DNA of 64,000 nt, taken from contig NZ_CP041046.1 of the NCBI RefSeq assembly GCF_006385595.1, positions 1,302,001 through 1,366,000 on the forward strand. The letters run 5' to 3'. Numbering within the stretch: the first letter of the stretch is position 1; every line of letters starts with the position of its first letter. Origin of the DNA: Luteibacter pinisoli (GTDB taxonomy: Bacteria; Pseudomonadota; Gammaproteobacteria; Xanthomonadales; Rhodanobacteraceae). Both the position numbers and the translations under genes were made by a program. Under the pieces are notes generated by a model. It saw nothing but the letters and a program-made list of their open reading frames with translations, had not been told where the DNA came from and searched no databases. This document shows, piece after piece, positions 17,895-25,848 of the stretch.

Positions 17895-19142
17895 GCGCTG
17901 CGCCTGGTTCGGCCGGAGTTGGCGCTCCGCCGCGATGACCATCCACCATCCTGCCGCTGCCATGCAAAGTTCCGCGCACGCCAGGCCGAGCGCCATGCCG
18001 CGCGCTTGCGCATAATGTGCTCCAGCCACGAGCAACACCGCCATCAGGACCGCGCCAAGCAACTCGAATAGCATGCGATGAAGCGGGTGACCGAGCGCGA
18101 CGAGGACGGTACCGGCGGATAGTCGGAGGGAAACGAATGGAGCGGCGAGCGCGACCCAGGGCATGATAGACGCAGCGTCGGCGTAAGCGGCGCCTAGGAT
18201 CCAGGGGAGCAGCGGTGCACACAGGGTCGTGCCGGCGGCGCTGACGATGCCCCACGCACCAGCTAGCACGAACAACGTCCGTATCAGCCGGCGCCCTCCG
18301 GCGCCCGGATCCGACCCGTGGATGAAGAGGCGTTGCTGCGCGGCCAGCAGCATGCCAATGACCGGGATGACCACGGCATTCAGGATGCGCGATGTCGCGG
18401 CATAGATGCCTGCCGTATGCTCGCCCAGGAGACGGTTCGAGAGGATCTTATCCAACTCGGTAGGGTTGGCGGAGACGATGTGCATGGCGGCGTACGATGC
18501 GCCATCCTTCCATTCGTCGCGGGTTGGTTGCCGAGGTGACCAACGAAGAGGAATGTGCCGTGACGTGATAAGAATCGCGGCGAACAGTCCGGCCACGGCG
18601 AGAACTGCCTGCCAACAAACGAACGCATGGAAAGTAATCGCATCACCGGCTACCAGGCACGTACCCGCAAGGCAGCCCCTCAGCGCAAGGGGAATCCACT
18701 GGATTCCTTGCCCTGTCGCTACCTTGTGCCGTGCCTGCAATGCGCCGCTGAGCAGCAGGATGAGGGGCGTGGCCATCAGTTCGGTTGCGCCGATAAGCCA
18801 CAGATCGACCCAGGTGAACCGACTATGCGTCGTGAGCTGGGCCACGGACGGGAACGACGCGGTTAACAGCGTTCCGAAGACCAGGCTGAGGACCCAACCG
18901 TACCGCATGACATCGATGCCTTCGCCTGGCATTCGTGCCTCGCGCGCCATGAGCACGTAAGCGGAGCCGAGGTTCGGGATAAGCGAGAGGACAATCGCGA
19001 GGGATGCGACGGCGATGTACTCGCCATAGCGGCCCGGTCCAAGCCACCGCGTGATGGCGACGAGCGTGACGGCCTGCGTCAGCAGGCGCAGGGCCAGCAT
19101 TGCGGTGGTTCTAAAGCTGCTTCGGGCGAGGCCGTCGGGCAT
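17865..19142 (-). CDS. Wzx-type polysaccharide flippase (MOP superfamily)
   Basis: 425 aa with about 12 hydrophobic segments. The N-terminus has the MOP/PST pattern: RTTAMLALRLLTQAVTLVAITRWLGPGRYGEYIA, in which GxGxYGEY is typical of lipid-linked oligosaccharide flippases. LDKILSNRLLGEHTAGIYAATSRI (about residue 235) is the repeated half. It probably moves an undecaprenyl-linked glycan, made by the opposing GT/methyltransferase genes, to the periplasmic face. It is last in the minus-strand run and starts 4 bases after the upstream membrane protein. Its 3' end overlaps the convergent GT2 gene by 30 bases. Confidence 0.88.
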   Translation of the reverse strand: MPDGLARSSFRTTAMLALRLLTQAVTLVAITRWLGPGRYGEYIAVASLAIVLSLIPNLGSAYVLMAREARMPGEGIDVMRYGWVLSLVFGTLLTASFPSVAQLTTHSRFTWVDLWLIGATELMATPLILLLSGALQARHKVATGQGIQWIPLALRGCLAGTCLVAGDAITFHAFVCWQAVLAVAGLFAAILITSRHIPLRWSPRQPTRDEWKDGASYAAMHIVSANPTELDKILSNRLLGEHTAGIYAATSRILNAVVIPVIGMLLAAQQRLFIHGSDPGAGGRRLIRTLFVLAGAWGIVSAAGTTLCAPLLPWILGAAYADAASIMPWVALAAPFVSLRLSAGTVLVALGHPLHRMLFELLGAVLMAVLLVAGAHYAQARGMALGLACAELCMAAAGWWMVIAAERQLRPNQAQRSGPGTAGRR

Positions 19143-19146
19143 GGGA

Positions 19147-21102
19147 CTAGGGCGACGTTAGTTTGTTGAGTTCGCTCAGCGTGCCATCCAGTGACCCGCC
19201 GATGTTCATGAGCTTGAGCTTTGCGAGTTCAGCGCGAGCATCACTCATGCGCCCTTGCACGGCTAGCATGCGGATGACGGTAATTCGGTAGGCGGGCTCG
19301 CTCGGCTTACCGTGCATGGCTTCAATACTCATTCGAAGGCCAAGGTCATGGTCGCCAAGGTTGTTCCAGGCGAAGTCGCCATACATGGCCAGAAGGCGAG
19401 CGCTCGGTGCGGGATGCGACACTGCGGCCAGAAAAGCCTCGGTCATGCGGCCGGTGGGGAGGTCGCACAGACCTTTGGACATGCAGCTCGTCAATGCACC
19501 CAGAGCGCTCTCGTCCTGAATAGTAACCTTCCGCGTCGCAAGCTTTCGGGTCATGGAGTCCCACCAGCCGTTCTCCACGGGACGATGCATGCGAGCATTG
19601 AGAAACATGAGTGCCTGTTCGGGAAGAATCGACGATCCCCGCAGTGCCATTGCCTTCTCAAGCGGGGCATACGCTTTGTCTGTGAACGGCGAAGCGGGAT
19701 CGTATCCCGAAAGGATGATGTAAGTGCGGCCGAGTTCGTACTGGGCGCGCGGCGAATCAGGGGCTCGCTCGGCGAGTTCCTGTGCAAGAGTCAACGGGCT
19801 ATCCCACGCTCGCGCCGTAATGTAAAGGACGGCCGTGGACTGAACGAGGAGAAGGGCCAACAAAGTCTTTCTTGCAAGGCCGCCGGGTATTGCGCTGTCG
19901 CGGGCAACGAGAATGGGTACGACGGCGATCAGCAGGCCCATGCTTGCAAAGTAGTTGCGGTGCTCGTACACCAGTTCCAATGGGAGAATGGTGCCGGTCA
20001 GCAAATGCGCACTAATGTATAACAGCAGCCCTAGTGTCACTAGCGGGAGCTTGCGTCTTGCTAGCCACGCAACGGTTCCGCTTGCGACAAGCCCAATGGC
20101 ACCTGCGAGCGTCGTCCAGGGAGAGACGAGGCTAGTCGATATCGTCCAGTTATCGTGATAGAACGAAAGTGCGTCTGGTGTCGGAAACAAGGTCCAGAGC
20201 GCGTAGGCGGGCACGGCCCGAAGCTCAGAGAGCAGCCTCGTGCTCAGGGTAAAGTCGCGGGTCGCCCACCCGGTTGGCATGAGTAAGCCCGGCAGAAGCC
20301 AGCACAAGCCGGCGACGATCGGAAGGAACAGCAATAGCCCGTATGCGGCAACGATCTTTGTGTCTCGCTCGGCTAATCCTGATCGGGGCTTCACGGATCG
20401 AAAACGGAACACCGTCAACTCGATGACAAAGGCATACATCGGCAGCATCACCGCGGTTTCCTTTGCGAGAGCACCGAACGCCGTGCACACGACGACGCTC
20501 GAAACGGCATACAAAGGCCATCGCCGAAGTGCGGAAGACTGCATGCGCTCGCGCGCATGCACGTAGGCGATAAGGCCCAGTAAGACGAACAGGTTGGCGA
20601 TACTCTCCATTCGTTGCACGACGTACAGCACGCTGGTGAGATTGATGGGGAGCAGGAGCCAGGTGCCAGCGATGAGAGCTGCTATGAGTTCGCGTCGATC
20701 ATCGTTGCCCGCAGGCGCGGCCAGTCGTAGTAGCTTTTTTGCGAGAACGAATGTCGCCAGTCCATTCAGGATATGGATGAATAGGTTCGTGGCCTTCATG
20801 GCCGCTGGATCGTCACCAGAAACCAGGTAGTTCAGCGCAAACGTCAGTGAAGCGAGCGGCCGCTTGAATTCACTGGACGGCGAAGAAAGTGCGCTTCTGA
20901 CCAGGCTTGCGACCGTGGCATCGGCGGGCTTGAGGCCCTCATTGTCCACGATGTTCGGGAAGTCATCGAAGATGTACCCACCCCGCAGACCCATGGCGTA
21001 GATCGCTGTGGCGAGGAGGGCCATGCCTGTAAAAAGCAACCACGCCCTGGTGTTGGGAGACCACGCTAAGTTCATGGGGTGTGGCGCCTGATCCGTACGC
21101 AT
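19147..21102 (-). CDS. GT-C-like membrane glycosyltransferase with C-terminal TPR-like region
   Basis: 651 aa membrane protein, paralogue of the gene immediately upstream. About 11-12 hydrophobic segments fill residues 20-440. The first periplasmic loop carries GGYIFDDFPNIV with an Asp pair, as in GT-C enzymes of the TMTC/PMT type. YVVQRMES and EHRNYFASMGLL recall the conserved ERxLYxPS loop of TMTC O-mannosyltransferases. Residues 440-651 are soluble and helical with TPR-like spacing (SPRAQYELGRTYI, DARAELAKLKL). Placement two genes downstream of the major pilin makes a pilin O-glycosyltransferase the leading inference. No characterised homologue is recognised with certainty. The start is uncertain (ATG 21102 or 21075), as neither has a good ribosome site. 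Confidence 0.75.
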   Translation of the reverse strand: MRTDQAPHPMNLAWSPNTRAWLLFTGMALLATAIYAMGLRGGYIFDDFPNIVDNEGLKPADATVASLVRSALSSPSSEFKRPLASLTFALNYLVSGDDPAAMKATNLFIHILNGLATFVLAKKLLRLAAPAGNDDRRELIAALIAGTWLLLPINLTSVLYVVQRMESIANLFVLLGLIAYVHARERMQSSALRRWPLYAVSSVVVCTAFGALAKETAVMLPMYAFVIELTVFRFRSVKPRSGLAERDTKIVAAYGLLLFLPIVAGLCWLLPGLLMPTGWATRDFTLSTRLLSELRAVPAYALWTLFPTPDALSFYHDNWTISTSLVSPWTTLAGAIGLVASGTVAWLARRKLPLVTLGLLLYISAHLLTGTILPLELVYEHRNYFASMGLLIAVVPILVARDSAIPGGLARKTLLALLLVQSTAVLYITARAWDSPLTLAQELAERAPDSPRAQYELGRTYIILSGYDPASPFTDKAYAPLEKAMALRGSSILPEQALMFLNARMHRPVENGWWDSMTRKLATRKVTIQDESALGALTSCMSKGLCDLPTGRMTEAFLAAVSHPAPSARLLAMYGDFAWNNLGDHDLGLRMSIEAMHGKPSEPAYRITVIRMLAVQGRMSDARAELAKLKLMNIGGSLDGTLSELNKLTSP

Positions 21103-21130
21103 TGAAGGGGGTGTTCCAGATTAGCTGCCG

Positions 21131-23113
21131 CTAGCGTAGTTCACCTTGGGGAGATGCAGCACGGGCGGCCGCTTCGAGAGCTTGTCGAAGGTGGCTCAGC
21201 TCGCTTGGCCAATAACCCTGTCGGTCGAGCACTCCCGCGTGTACCCATGCCATACCGTCTTGCCAGCGCGGCGCGGGCAATTTGGGCAGCTTTGCAAAAA
21301 AATCCAGATGAGCGACCCCGAGATCAGGTCGTCCTGCGGCGCCGAGCGCAGCGGCCTGGCTTAGGGCTGCGGCCGGAGACGGTTGGTCTGCGAGAGCCTC
21401 ATCGAACCATCGAGCAGCTCCCTTGACGTCGCCATCAGCGAGCGCGAGTTGGCCTCGCACGTGGTTAAGGTCCTGGCGTCTGCCAGCAACGCCGCTTATC
21501 GCAGGATTGGCCATCGCGATATCCACCATGCTACTAAGGACGGCGGGCGTCAGTCGCGTACACCGCTCAGAGTGCGCAGCAGGAATTGCGCTCTCGAACC
21601 AGTTCAGGAGCATCCCGCCGGGATCGGTCGTGGTGGTCGCCAGGGCATCTTTAGCATAGGCAAGTCCCTCGGCAGTGAGTCCGCCATTCAGGCACTGTAC
21701 GTCGATATTAACCAGGGCCACCTGAGGTTCGGCGCGAAACCGCCGTGTAGCCGCCGACATGATCTGACTAGCGACAGCGCGTTGCCCGTTTGCTTCGGCC
21801 ACTTGTGCCGCGTATGCCTGGGATCGTGGGGATTGCGGGTTGGCGGCGGCCCACACCAACGACTGTCGATACACATCACCCCACAGGGTGGCGTTGTGCT
21901 GGGTCAGTGCGGCGCTGATGGCAACAACGGCAACGGCGGAGCCCGTCACGTAGAGGGGGCGACCGATCCGGGTTATCGCCAGGCCAAGGGGCCAGAAAAG
22001 CAGAAGGGCCGGGAGGTAGTTGCGGTGATCAAAATACAGTTCGAGCGGAATGGACGTCGATTCCATCACGTGGCCGGCGAAGAAGAACAGGATCGCCAAG
22101 GCGAGTGCTGGCAAGCGATGCCGCAAGAGTAAGGCGGAGCCGACCAGTGCGAGGCAACCAGTGATCGCTGCCACGGTGTACCAGGGACTGATGAGGCCTG
22201 TTGCCGCGCGCTCGCCGTCATGAAGCACGCTTGTGTCGGTAGGGACCAATAGCCCTAGCTGGGCGAGGTAGCGCACGAGAATCGTGGGCTCTGTCATGAG
22301 GCGTTGGCCAATGGTCCAACCACGAACGACCAGGGTGCCGTGCCCCGACGATGACACCGCCAGCCATGCGAGGCCCGCAAGAAGCGCGATGGACGGTGGC
22401 GCACACATCGCCACAACACGTCGACGAAAGCGGGAATCGTCTGGCGCGGGCAGCATCCATTCACAGACGAGTATCAGCAACGGAATGACCGCGCCGTTCG
22501 CCTTGCACAGTAGGGCCAGCAGCGTGCAGCCACCAGTACCCACGAACAGCCAGACGGTTGCGTGGGCAGGGCTAAGCGCGAAGCGCGATCGCGCGTGCAG
22601 CCAGGTTAAACCCGCAAGCAACATGAACGTCGCAGGTAGCATGGCCTCCCTTTGCACCACATAGAGCACGGTGGAGACGAGGAGGGGGCTGAGCATCCAA
22701 AGGGCGCTGGCGATGATGGCAGCGAGGCGTGCCCGGCCATCGGGAAGGGCCAGGGCCACCCCCAGTCTGGCAAGGAACCACGCAAGTAGCCCGCCGTTGA
22801 TCAGGTGAATGATCAGATTGGTGCGCTTGAACGGGTAGGGCGAAGCCGGCCAGTCTTTGGCGTCGATCAGGAAGCTTGCGGTGGCGAGGGGGCGGCCTGT
22901 GGGATCTGCCTTTCCTGACGTCACATAACGCAGTGCGGAGGCCAGGTCATGAACGGGTCCGCCCGTACCGAGCGCCGGTAGGTTGCCAAAGTCATCGAAC
23001 ACGAACGGGCCGTGCAGGCCCGGCTTGTAAGCCATCCAGGTGACTAGCGTCAGAACGATGAGCAGGGACCACGTCCACGCGTGACGTGACGCTATGCGAA
23101 GAGGGGCTGCCAT
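21131..23113 (-). CDS. GT-C-like membrane glycosyltransferase with C-terminal TPR-like region (paralogue next to pilA)
   Basis: 660 aa from ATG 23113, for which AGGA lies 5 bases upstream; ATG 23119 has no ribosome site. It aligns with the downstream gene throughout: GLHGPFVFDDFGNLPAL (Asp pair in the first loop), YVVQREAMLPATFMLL, and YFDHRNYLPALLLF. About 11-12 membrane helices are followed by a soluble TPR-like region from residue 425. The gene starts just after the pilA terminator, so it is expressed either by read-through from the sigma-54 pilin promoter or by a promoter I cannot see. Role inferred: periplasmic transfer of a lipid-linked sugar to pilin. Alternative: O-antigen modification. 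Confidence 0.75.
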   Translation of the reverse strand: MAAPLRIASRHAWTWSLLIVLTLVTWMAYKPGLHGPFVFDDFGNLPALGTGGPVHDLASALRYVTSGKADPTGRPLATASFLIDAKDWPASPYPFKRTNLIIHLINGGLLAWFLARLGVALALPDGRARLAAIIASALWMLSPLLVSTVLYVVQREAMLPATFMLLAGLTWLHARSRFALSPAHATVWLFVGTGGCTLLALLCKANGAVIPLLILVCEWMLPAPDDSRFRRRVVAMCAPPSIALLAGLAWLAVSSSGHGTLVVRGWTIGQRLMTEPTILVRYLAQLGLLVPTDTSVLHDGERAATGLISPWYTVAAITGCLALVGSALLLRHRLPALALAILFFFAGHVMESTSIPLELYFDHRNYLPALLLFWPLGLAITRIGRPLYVTGSAVAVVAISAALTQHNATLWGDVYRQSLVWAAANPQSPRSQAYAAQVAEANGQRAVASQIMSAATRRFRAEPQVALVNIDVQCLNGGLTAEGLAYAKDALATTTTDPGGMLLNWFESAIPAAHSERCTRLTPAVLSSMVDIAMANPAISGVAGRRQDLNHVRGQLALADGDVKGAARWFDEALADQPSPAAALSQAAALGAAGRPDLGVAHLDFFAKLPKLPAPRWQDGMAWVHAGVLDRQGYWPSELSHLRQALEAAARAASPQGELR

Positions 23114-23123
23114 CGACATCCTG

Positions 23124-23154
23124 AAAAAAGAAAAGGGCCGAAGTCGGCCCTTTT
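23124..23154 (-). terminator. Intrinsic terminator after pilA
   Basis: Stem AAAAGGGCCGA (23131-23141) pairs with 23144-23154, followed on the minus strand by C and six Ts (23124-23129). It begins 26 bases after the pilA stop and ends only about 10 bases before the next gene's start, so it could also limit read-through into the downstream glycosyltransferase genes. Confidence 0.9.
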
Positions 23155-23179
23155 CAATATTACACGTGCAAGTCGCTTA

Positions 23180-23611
23180 TTAGCGGCAGGAGGTCGGCAG
23201 GAAGGCCGGCGAGATCGTCGTGCCGTTCTTGCAGCTCCACGCGATCGAGCCGCCCTTGTCGTAGGCCGACAGCACGAGCACGTCGCTGGAGATCTTCGTG
23301 TTGGATTCGTTGCCGAATACGGCCGTGATCTTGCCGCCGGTCGTCGTGACGCCCGTCACGTACTTGCCGGAGATCGAGCCGGTGCCTGCAGCGAGGCCTG
23401 CCGAGGCGTTCGTGGACGGCCAGCCACCCTTGTTGTTGTAGTACTCAGCCACGGCCGTCTTGGCGCCGTCAGCCAGGTTCATGCCTTCCGACACCTGGGT
23501 GCGGATGATGTAGTTCTGGTACTGCGGGATGGCGATAGCAGCCAGGATCGCGATGATGGCGACCACGATCATCAGTTCGATGAGCGTGAAGCCCTTCTGG
23601 ACGTTCTTCAT
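23180..23611 (-). CDS. pilA: Type IV major pilin (prepilin)
   Basis: 143 aa prepilin. ATG 23611 has GAGGAA 6 bases upstream and gives the short leader MKNVQKG, cleaved by PilD before FTLIELMIVVAIIAILAAIA. The Glu at mature position 5 is present. The hydrophobic alpha1 helix is followed by a Ser/Thr/Gly-rich globular head (about residues 55-120), with many possible O-glycosylation sites. Cysteines in SWSCKNG-type context and at PTSCR (the C-terminus) form the expected disulfide loop of about 17 residues. Strong regulation is suggested by the sigma-54-like promoter at 23754-23769 and the terminator after the gene. A second pilin lies immediately upstream. Confidence 0.96.
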   Translation of the reverse strand: MKNVQKGFTLIELMIVVAIIAILAAIAIPQYQNYIIRTQVSEGMNLADGAKTAVAEYYNNKGGWPSTNASAGLAAGTGSISGKYVTGVTTTGGKITAVFGNESNTKISSDVLVLSAYDKGGSIAWSCKNGTTISPAFLPTSCR

Positions 23612-23919
23612 GGAAATTCCTCGTTTATGGGTACAGCTAACCGAAAAAAGTGATGCCCCCTGAGCCCTAGCACCTCCCCCTTGCCGAGCAAGAGGCAGGA
23701 ATGCTCCCTCACTTGCTTTGGTCAGGAACGACCAGGAAGCTCGCCGCAAGACTTGCATCTACCGTGCCATGCCTTCGCGACCGACATATTCCCTCATATT
23801 TGCCGGTGCCGGGATTGTGCAGCCTGTCACGCTTGCGAATCAACCAGAAAATTTCGCGGATTCAGTGGATTGCGACACATTTTAGTGTGACGTATTTTGA
23901 CAAGTTCTGACGCTCAGCG
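23612..23919. other. 308-base intergenic region between the two pilin genes
   Basis: No coding region is supported here. It holds the sigma-54-like promoter of pilA (23754-23769), an expected untranslated leader of about 130 bases, and an AT-richer stretch (23860-23905) just beyond the second pilin's stop. A 7-bp inverted repeat (23908-23922) includes that stop codon but lacks a T-run. The region between the promoter and the second pilin (about 23770-23905) is where PilR sites would be expected. Confidence 0.6.
23754..23769 (-). promoter_or_regulatory. Sigma-54 (-24/-12) promoter of pilA
   Basis: On the minus strand the sequence reads TGGCACGGTAGATGCA, matching the RpoN consensus TGGCACG-N4-TTGCW except for one base in the -12 box. 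GG and GC are at the required spacing. It predicts a start site near 23742 and a leader of about 130 bases. RpoN/PilR control of pilA is known in Pseudomonas and Xanthomonas. Confidence 0.85.
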
Positions 23920-24363
23920 TCACTTCCGGCAGACGGTCGGAAGGTAGCGGTTGTCCAGGGTTGAGCTGCACGTCCACCCGATGCTCCCGGCGCCGTCGAT
24001 GGGAGACAGTGTGAGTGTCTTTGGCCGAAGGATGGCGTTGGCGTCGGCGTTGTCGTACGCGATCAACACGGTACCGTTCCCTTGAATGGCCACTGAAGAA
24101 ACGTATTTTCCCGAGATGGACGCCCCTCCCGGCAACCCGGCGGACTGGTTGGACTTAGGAAAGTAGCCCGTATTGTGGCGAAACTCCCAGATGGCTGCCT
24201 TGGCGCCTTCGGCGGTCATCAGGCCCTCGCTTGCCTGCGATCGAATCAGGTAATCCTTGTATTGCGGAATCGCAATAGCAGCCAGGATTGCGATGATCGC
24301 AACGACAATCATCAATTCAATAAGGGTGAAACCGGCGGTACCACGCCGATGAGGCGAGCGCAT
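23920..24363 (-). CDS. Second type IV pilin (prepilin)
   Basis: 147 aa prepilin encoded just upstream of pilA. ATG 24363 follows AGGGGA by 9 bases and gives an 11-residue leader, MRSPHRRGTAG, longer and more basic than that of pilA. Cleavage precedes FTLIELMIVVAIIAILAAIA, identical to pilA in the first 20 mature residues. The head region diverges but keeps SISGKYV, a Trp-Thr-Cys and PTVCRK, so the same disulfide loop forms. It may be a second major pilin, a variant expressed under other conditions, or a silent copy for recombination. A weaker sigma-54-like site 36 bases before the start argues for independent expression. Confidence 0.94.
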   Translation of the reverse strand: MRSPHRRGTAGFTLIELMIVVAIIAILAAIAIPQYKDYLIRSQASEGLMTAEGAKAAIWEFRHNTGYFPKSNQSAGLPGGASISGKYVSSVAIQGNGTVLIAYDNADANAILRPKTLTLSPIDGAGSIGWTCSSTLDNRYLPTVCRK

Positions 24364-24398
24364 GAAGTTGGATCCCCTGATAGACACGCCATGGACAA

Positions 24399-24414
24399 GG
24401 CACAGTTCATGCCA
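24399..24414 (-). promoter_or_regulatory. Possible sigma-54 promoter of the second pilin
   Basis: The minus strand reads TGGCATGAACTGTGCC. GG at -24 and GC at -12 have correct spacing, but the -24 box has one mismatch and the -12 box two. It would start transcription near 24387, leaving a leader of about 24 bases that contains the ribosome site. Weaker than the pilA site. Confidence 0.55.
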
Positions 24415-24459
24415 GCGCCGTCCCGCCCAGATTGGTGTCGCCATTTTATGTGAGCGACG

Positions 24460-25848
24460 TCACTCTAATGTCGGGTCTCGACCCCGTGCGAGCCATTGTC
24501 GTCCCAGTGCCCCGGCCTTCCAGAGAGCGAAGCAGGCTAAGGTGATCTCTGCGCTCCGAAAGGGGATCGAGTATCGGGGGTCGGATTGCAGCACCCCGTA
24601 GACGACAGTGATCCAGGCTACGGTAAGAGCCAGCACCACGATGCTTATCGGAGGGCGCGCCACTAACAGGGAAAGTACCAGGCCGGCGAGCGCCAGGACT
24701 GCCAAAGCATCGTTGAGGACGAAAGCGACCGCCTCGACACCCCGCCATGCCGGGCTCGTGATGAAAGGCGAGCCGTGGGTGGGATAGATGTATATACCGC
24801 CCGCCCCAAGACCCACTTCCCAGCCCCATAACAGGGCCGGCTTGCTGGCGTACCAGGCAGCATAGGCGCCCGGCGCCCTTCCCATACGCTCCGCCAGCAA
24901 GGCGATGCCGGTGCGGGGATCTGCTTGCATGGCACCGATTTCGTCGTTTATTGCCCGAGATGCCTTTATCCCAAGTGGGTCGTGCCTGGCTTCGAGCTGG
25001 GTGGCAAGGTGATACGTAGGCCATGAGCCTTGTACGAGATTGACTTCCACGCGATATAGCGATGAGAGGCTCGCCGTTACCTGGCTGTTACGAAGTGCCC
25101 ACGCCCCCACGGGCAATGCCAATGCGGCGAACAGTACGATCAGTTGGCGCGTCGACATAAGACGCTTCCAGGCCAGCACCAGCGCCAACGGGAAAACGAG
25201 TGGGGTGAGAACCGAATTCGTCAGGCTCGCTGCTGCTAGCGCGAGGCCCGCGGCTGCGGCGAGGGGCATGGATTTTCGGTCCACCGATTCACGTACGAGG
25301 AGGACGAAGAGCGCCCACATCGGCGCCGTCAGATTTTCGGAAAGGATGCACGCCGATATGACCACCGAGTGAGGCCACCACGCTGTGGCCGTGGCGACGG
25401 CGAATAATAACCACGTCGGAACGACCCCGCGCATCGCCAACACGATGCAGGCCACCGTGACGCCGCCGAGGAATGCGTGGCTGAGAACGACCGCCGAGTA
25501 CCAGCCCTCGTATGAATCCGATACGGCCATGAACATGGCGAGGTAAAAAGGGTATCCCGGGTCGCGGAAGGTATCCGCCGCAGGATGCGGATCGTCAATA
25601 TACCCGGACGAAAACAAGTGATGATGGAGAAGGTTCCAGGCGTACCGGTAATACTCGGCCGCGCCGCCGAAGCTGGTGTGTTCCTGGAGTGGCTGATAAA
25701 CCTGCGCATGCGCGGCGAAATACCAGCGCACGGAGATGGCGAGGATGGCGCCAAGACCCGCGATAAGGAAAGGAATCCAGGGAGCGTCTTTCCAGCGGCC
25801 TATCCATGGCGACCGCTGCCAACGTGTGGGCTCCGCTTCAACGACCAT
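24460..25848 (-). CDS. GT39/ArnT-like GT-C membrane protein, copy 1 of 4
   Basis: 462 aa with about 10-11 membrane segments, one of four paralogues in the window. Start ATG 25848 has AGGGG 6 bases upstream; the gene overlaps the upstream paralogue by 11 bases. Shared family landmarks are RWYFAAHAQVYQPL, AEYYRYAWN, RDPGYPFYLA, SENL, NLVQGSWPTYH, and VLQSDPRYSIPFR. They resemble polyprenyl-phosphate-dependent GT-C transferases, which act on the periplasmic face. In the first-loop motif this copy reads GGAAEYY where copies 2 and 3 have GDAxxYY, so it lacks the first acidic residue and may be altered in catalysis. It lies just upstream of the two pilins. Acceptor and sugar are unknown. Confidence 0.75.
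   Translation of the reverse strand: MVVEAEPTRWQRSPWIGRWKDAPWIPFLIAGLGAILAISVRWYFAAHAQVYQPLQEHTSFGGAAEYYRYAWNLLHHHLFSSGYIDDPHPAADTFRDPGYPFYLAMFMAVSDSYEGWYSAVVLSHAFLGGVTVACIVLAMRGVVPTWLLFAVATATAWWPHSVVISACILSENLTAPMWALFVLLVRESVDRKSMPLAAAAGLALAAASLTNSVLTPLVFPLALVLAWKRLMSTRQLIVLFAALALPVGAWALRNSQVTASLSSLYRVEVNLVQGSWPTYHLATQLEARHDPLGIKASRAINDEIGAMQADPRTGIALLAERMGRAPGAYAAWYASKPALLWGWEVGLGAGGIYIYPTHGSPFITSPAWRGVEAVAFVLNDALAVLALAGLVLSLLVARPPISIVVLALTVAWITVVYGVLQSDPRYSIPFRSAEITLACFALWKAGALGRQWLARGRDPTLE

Noticed and set aside
23908..23922. Inverted repeat TGACGCT-C-AGCGTCA at the end of the second pilin gene
   Set aside because: Seven-base stem with a one-base loop and no T-run; it includes the stop codon. 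Not supported as a terminator.
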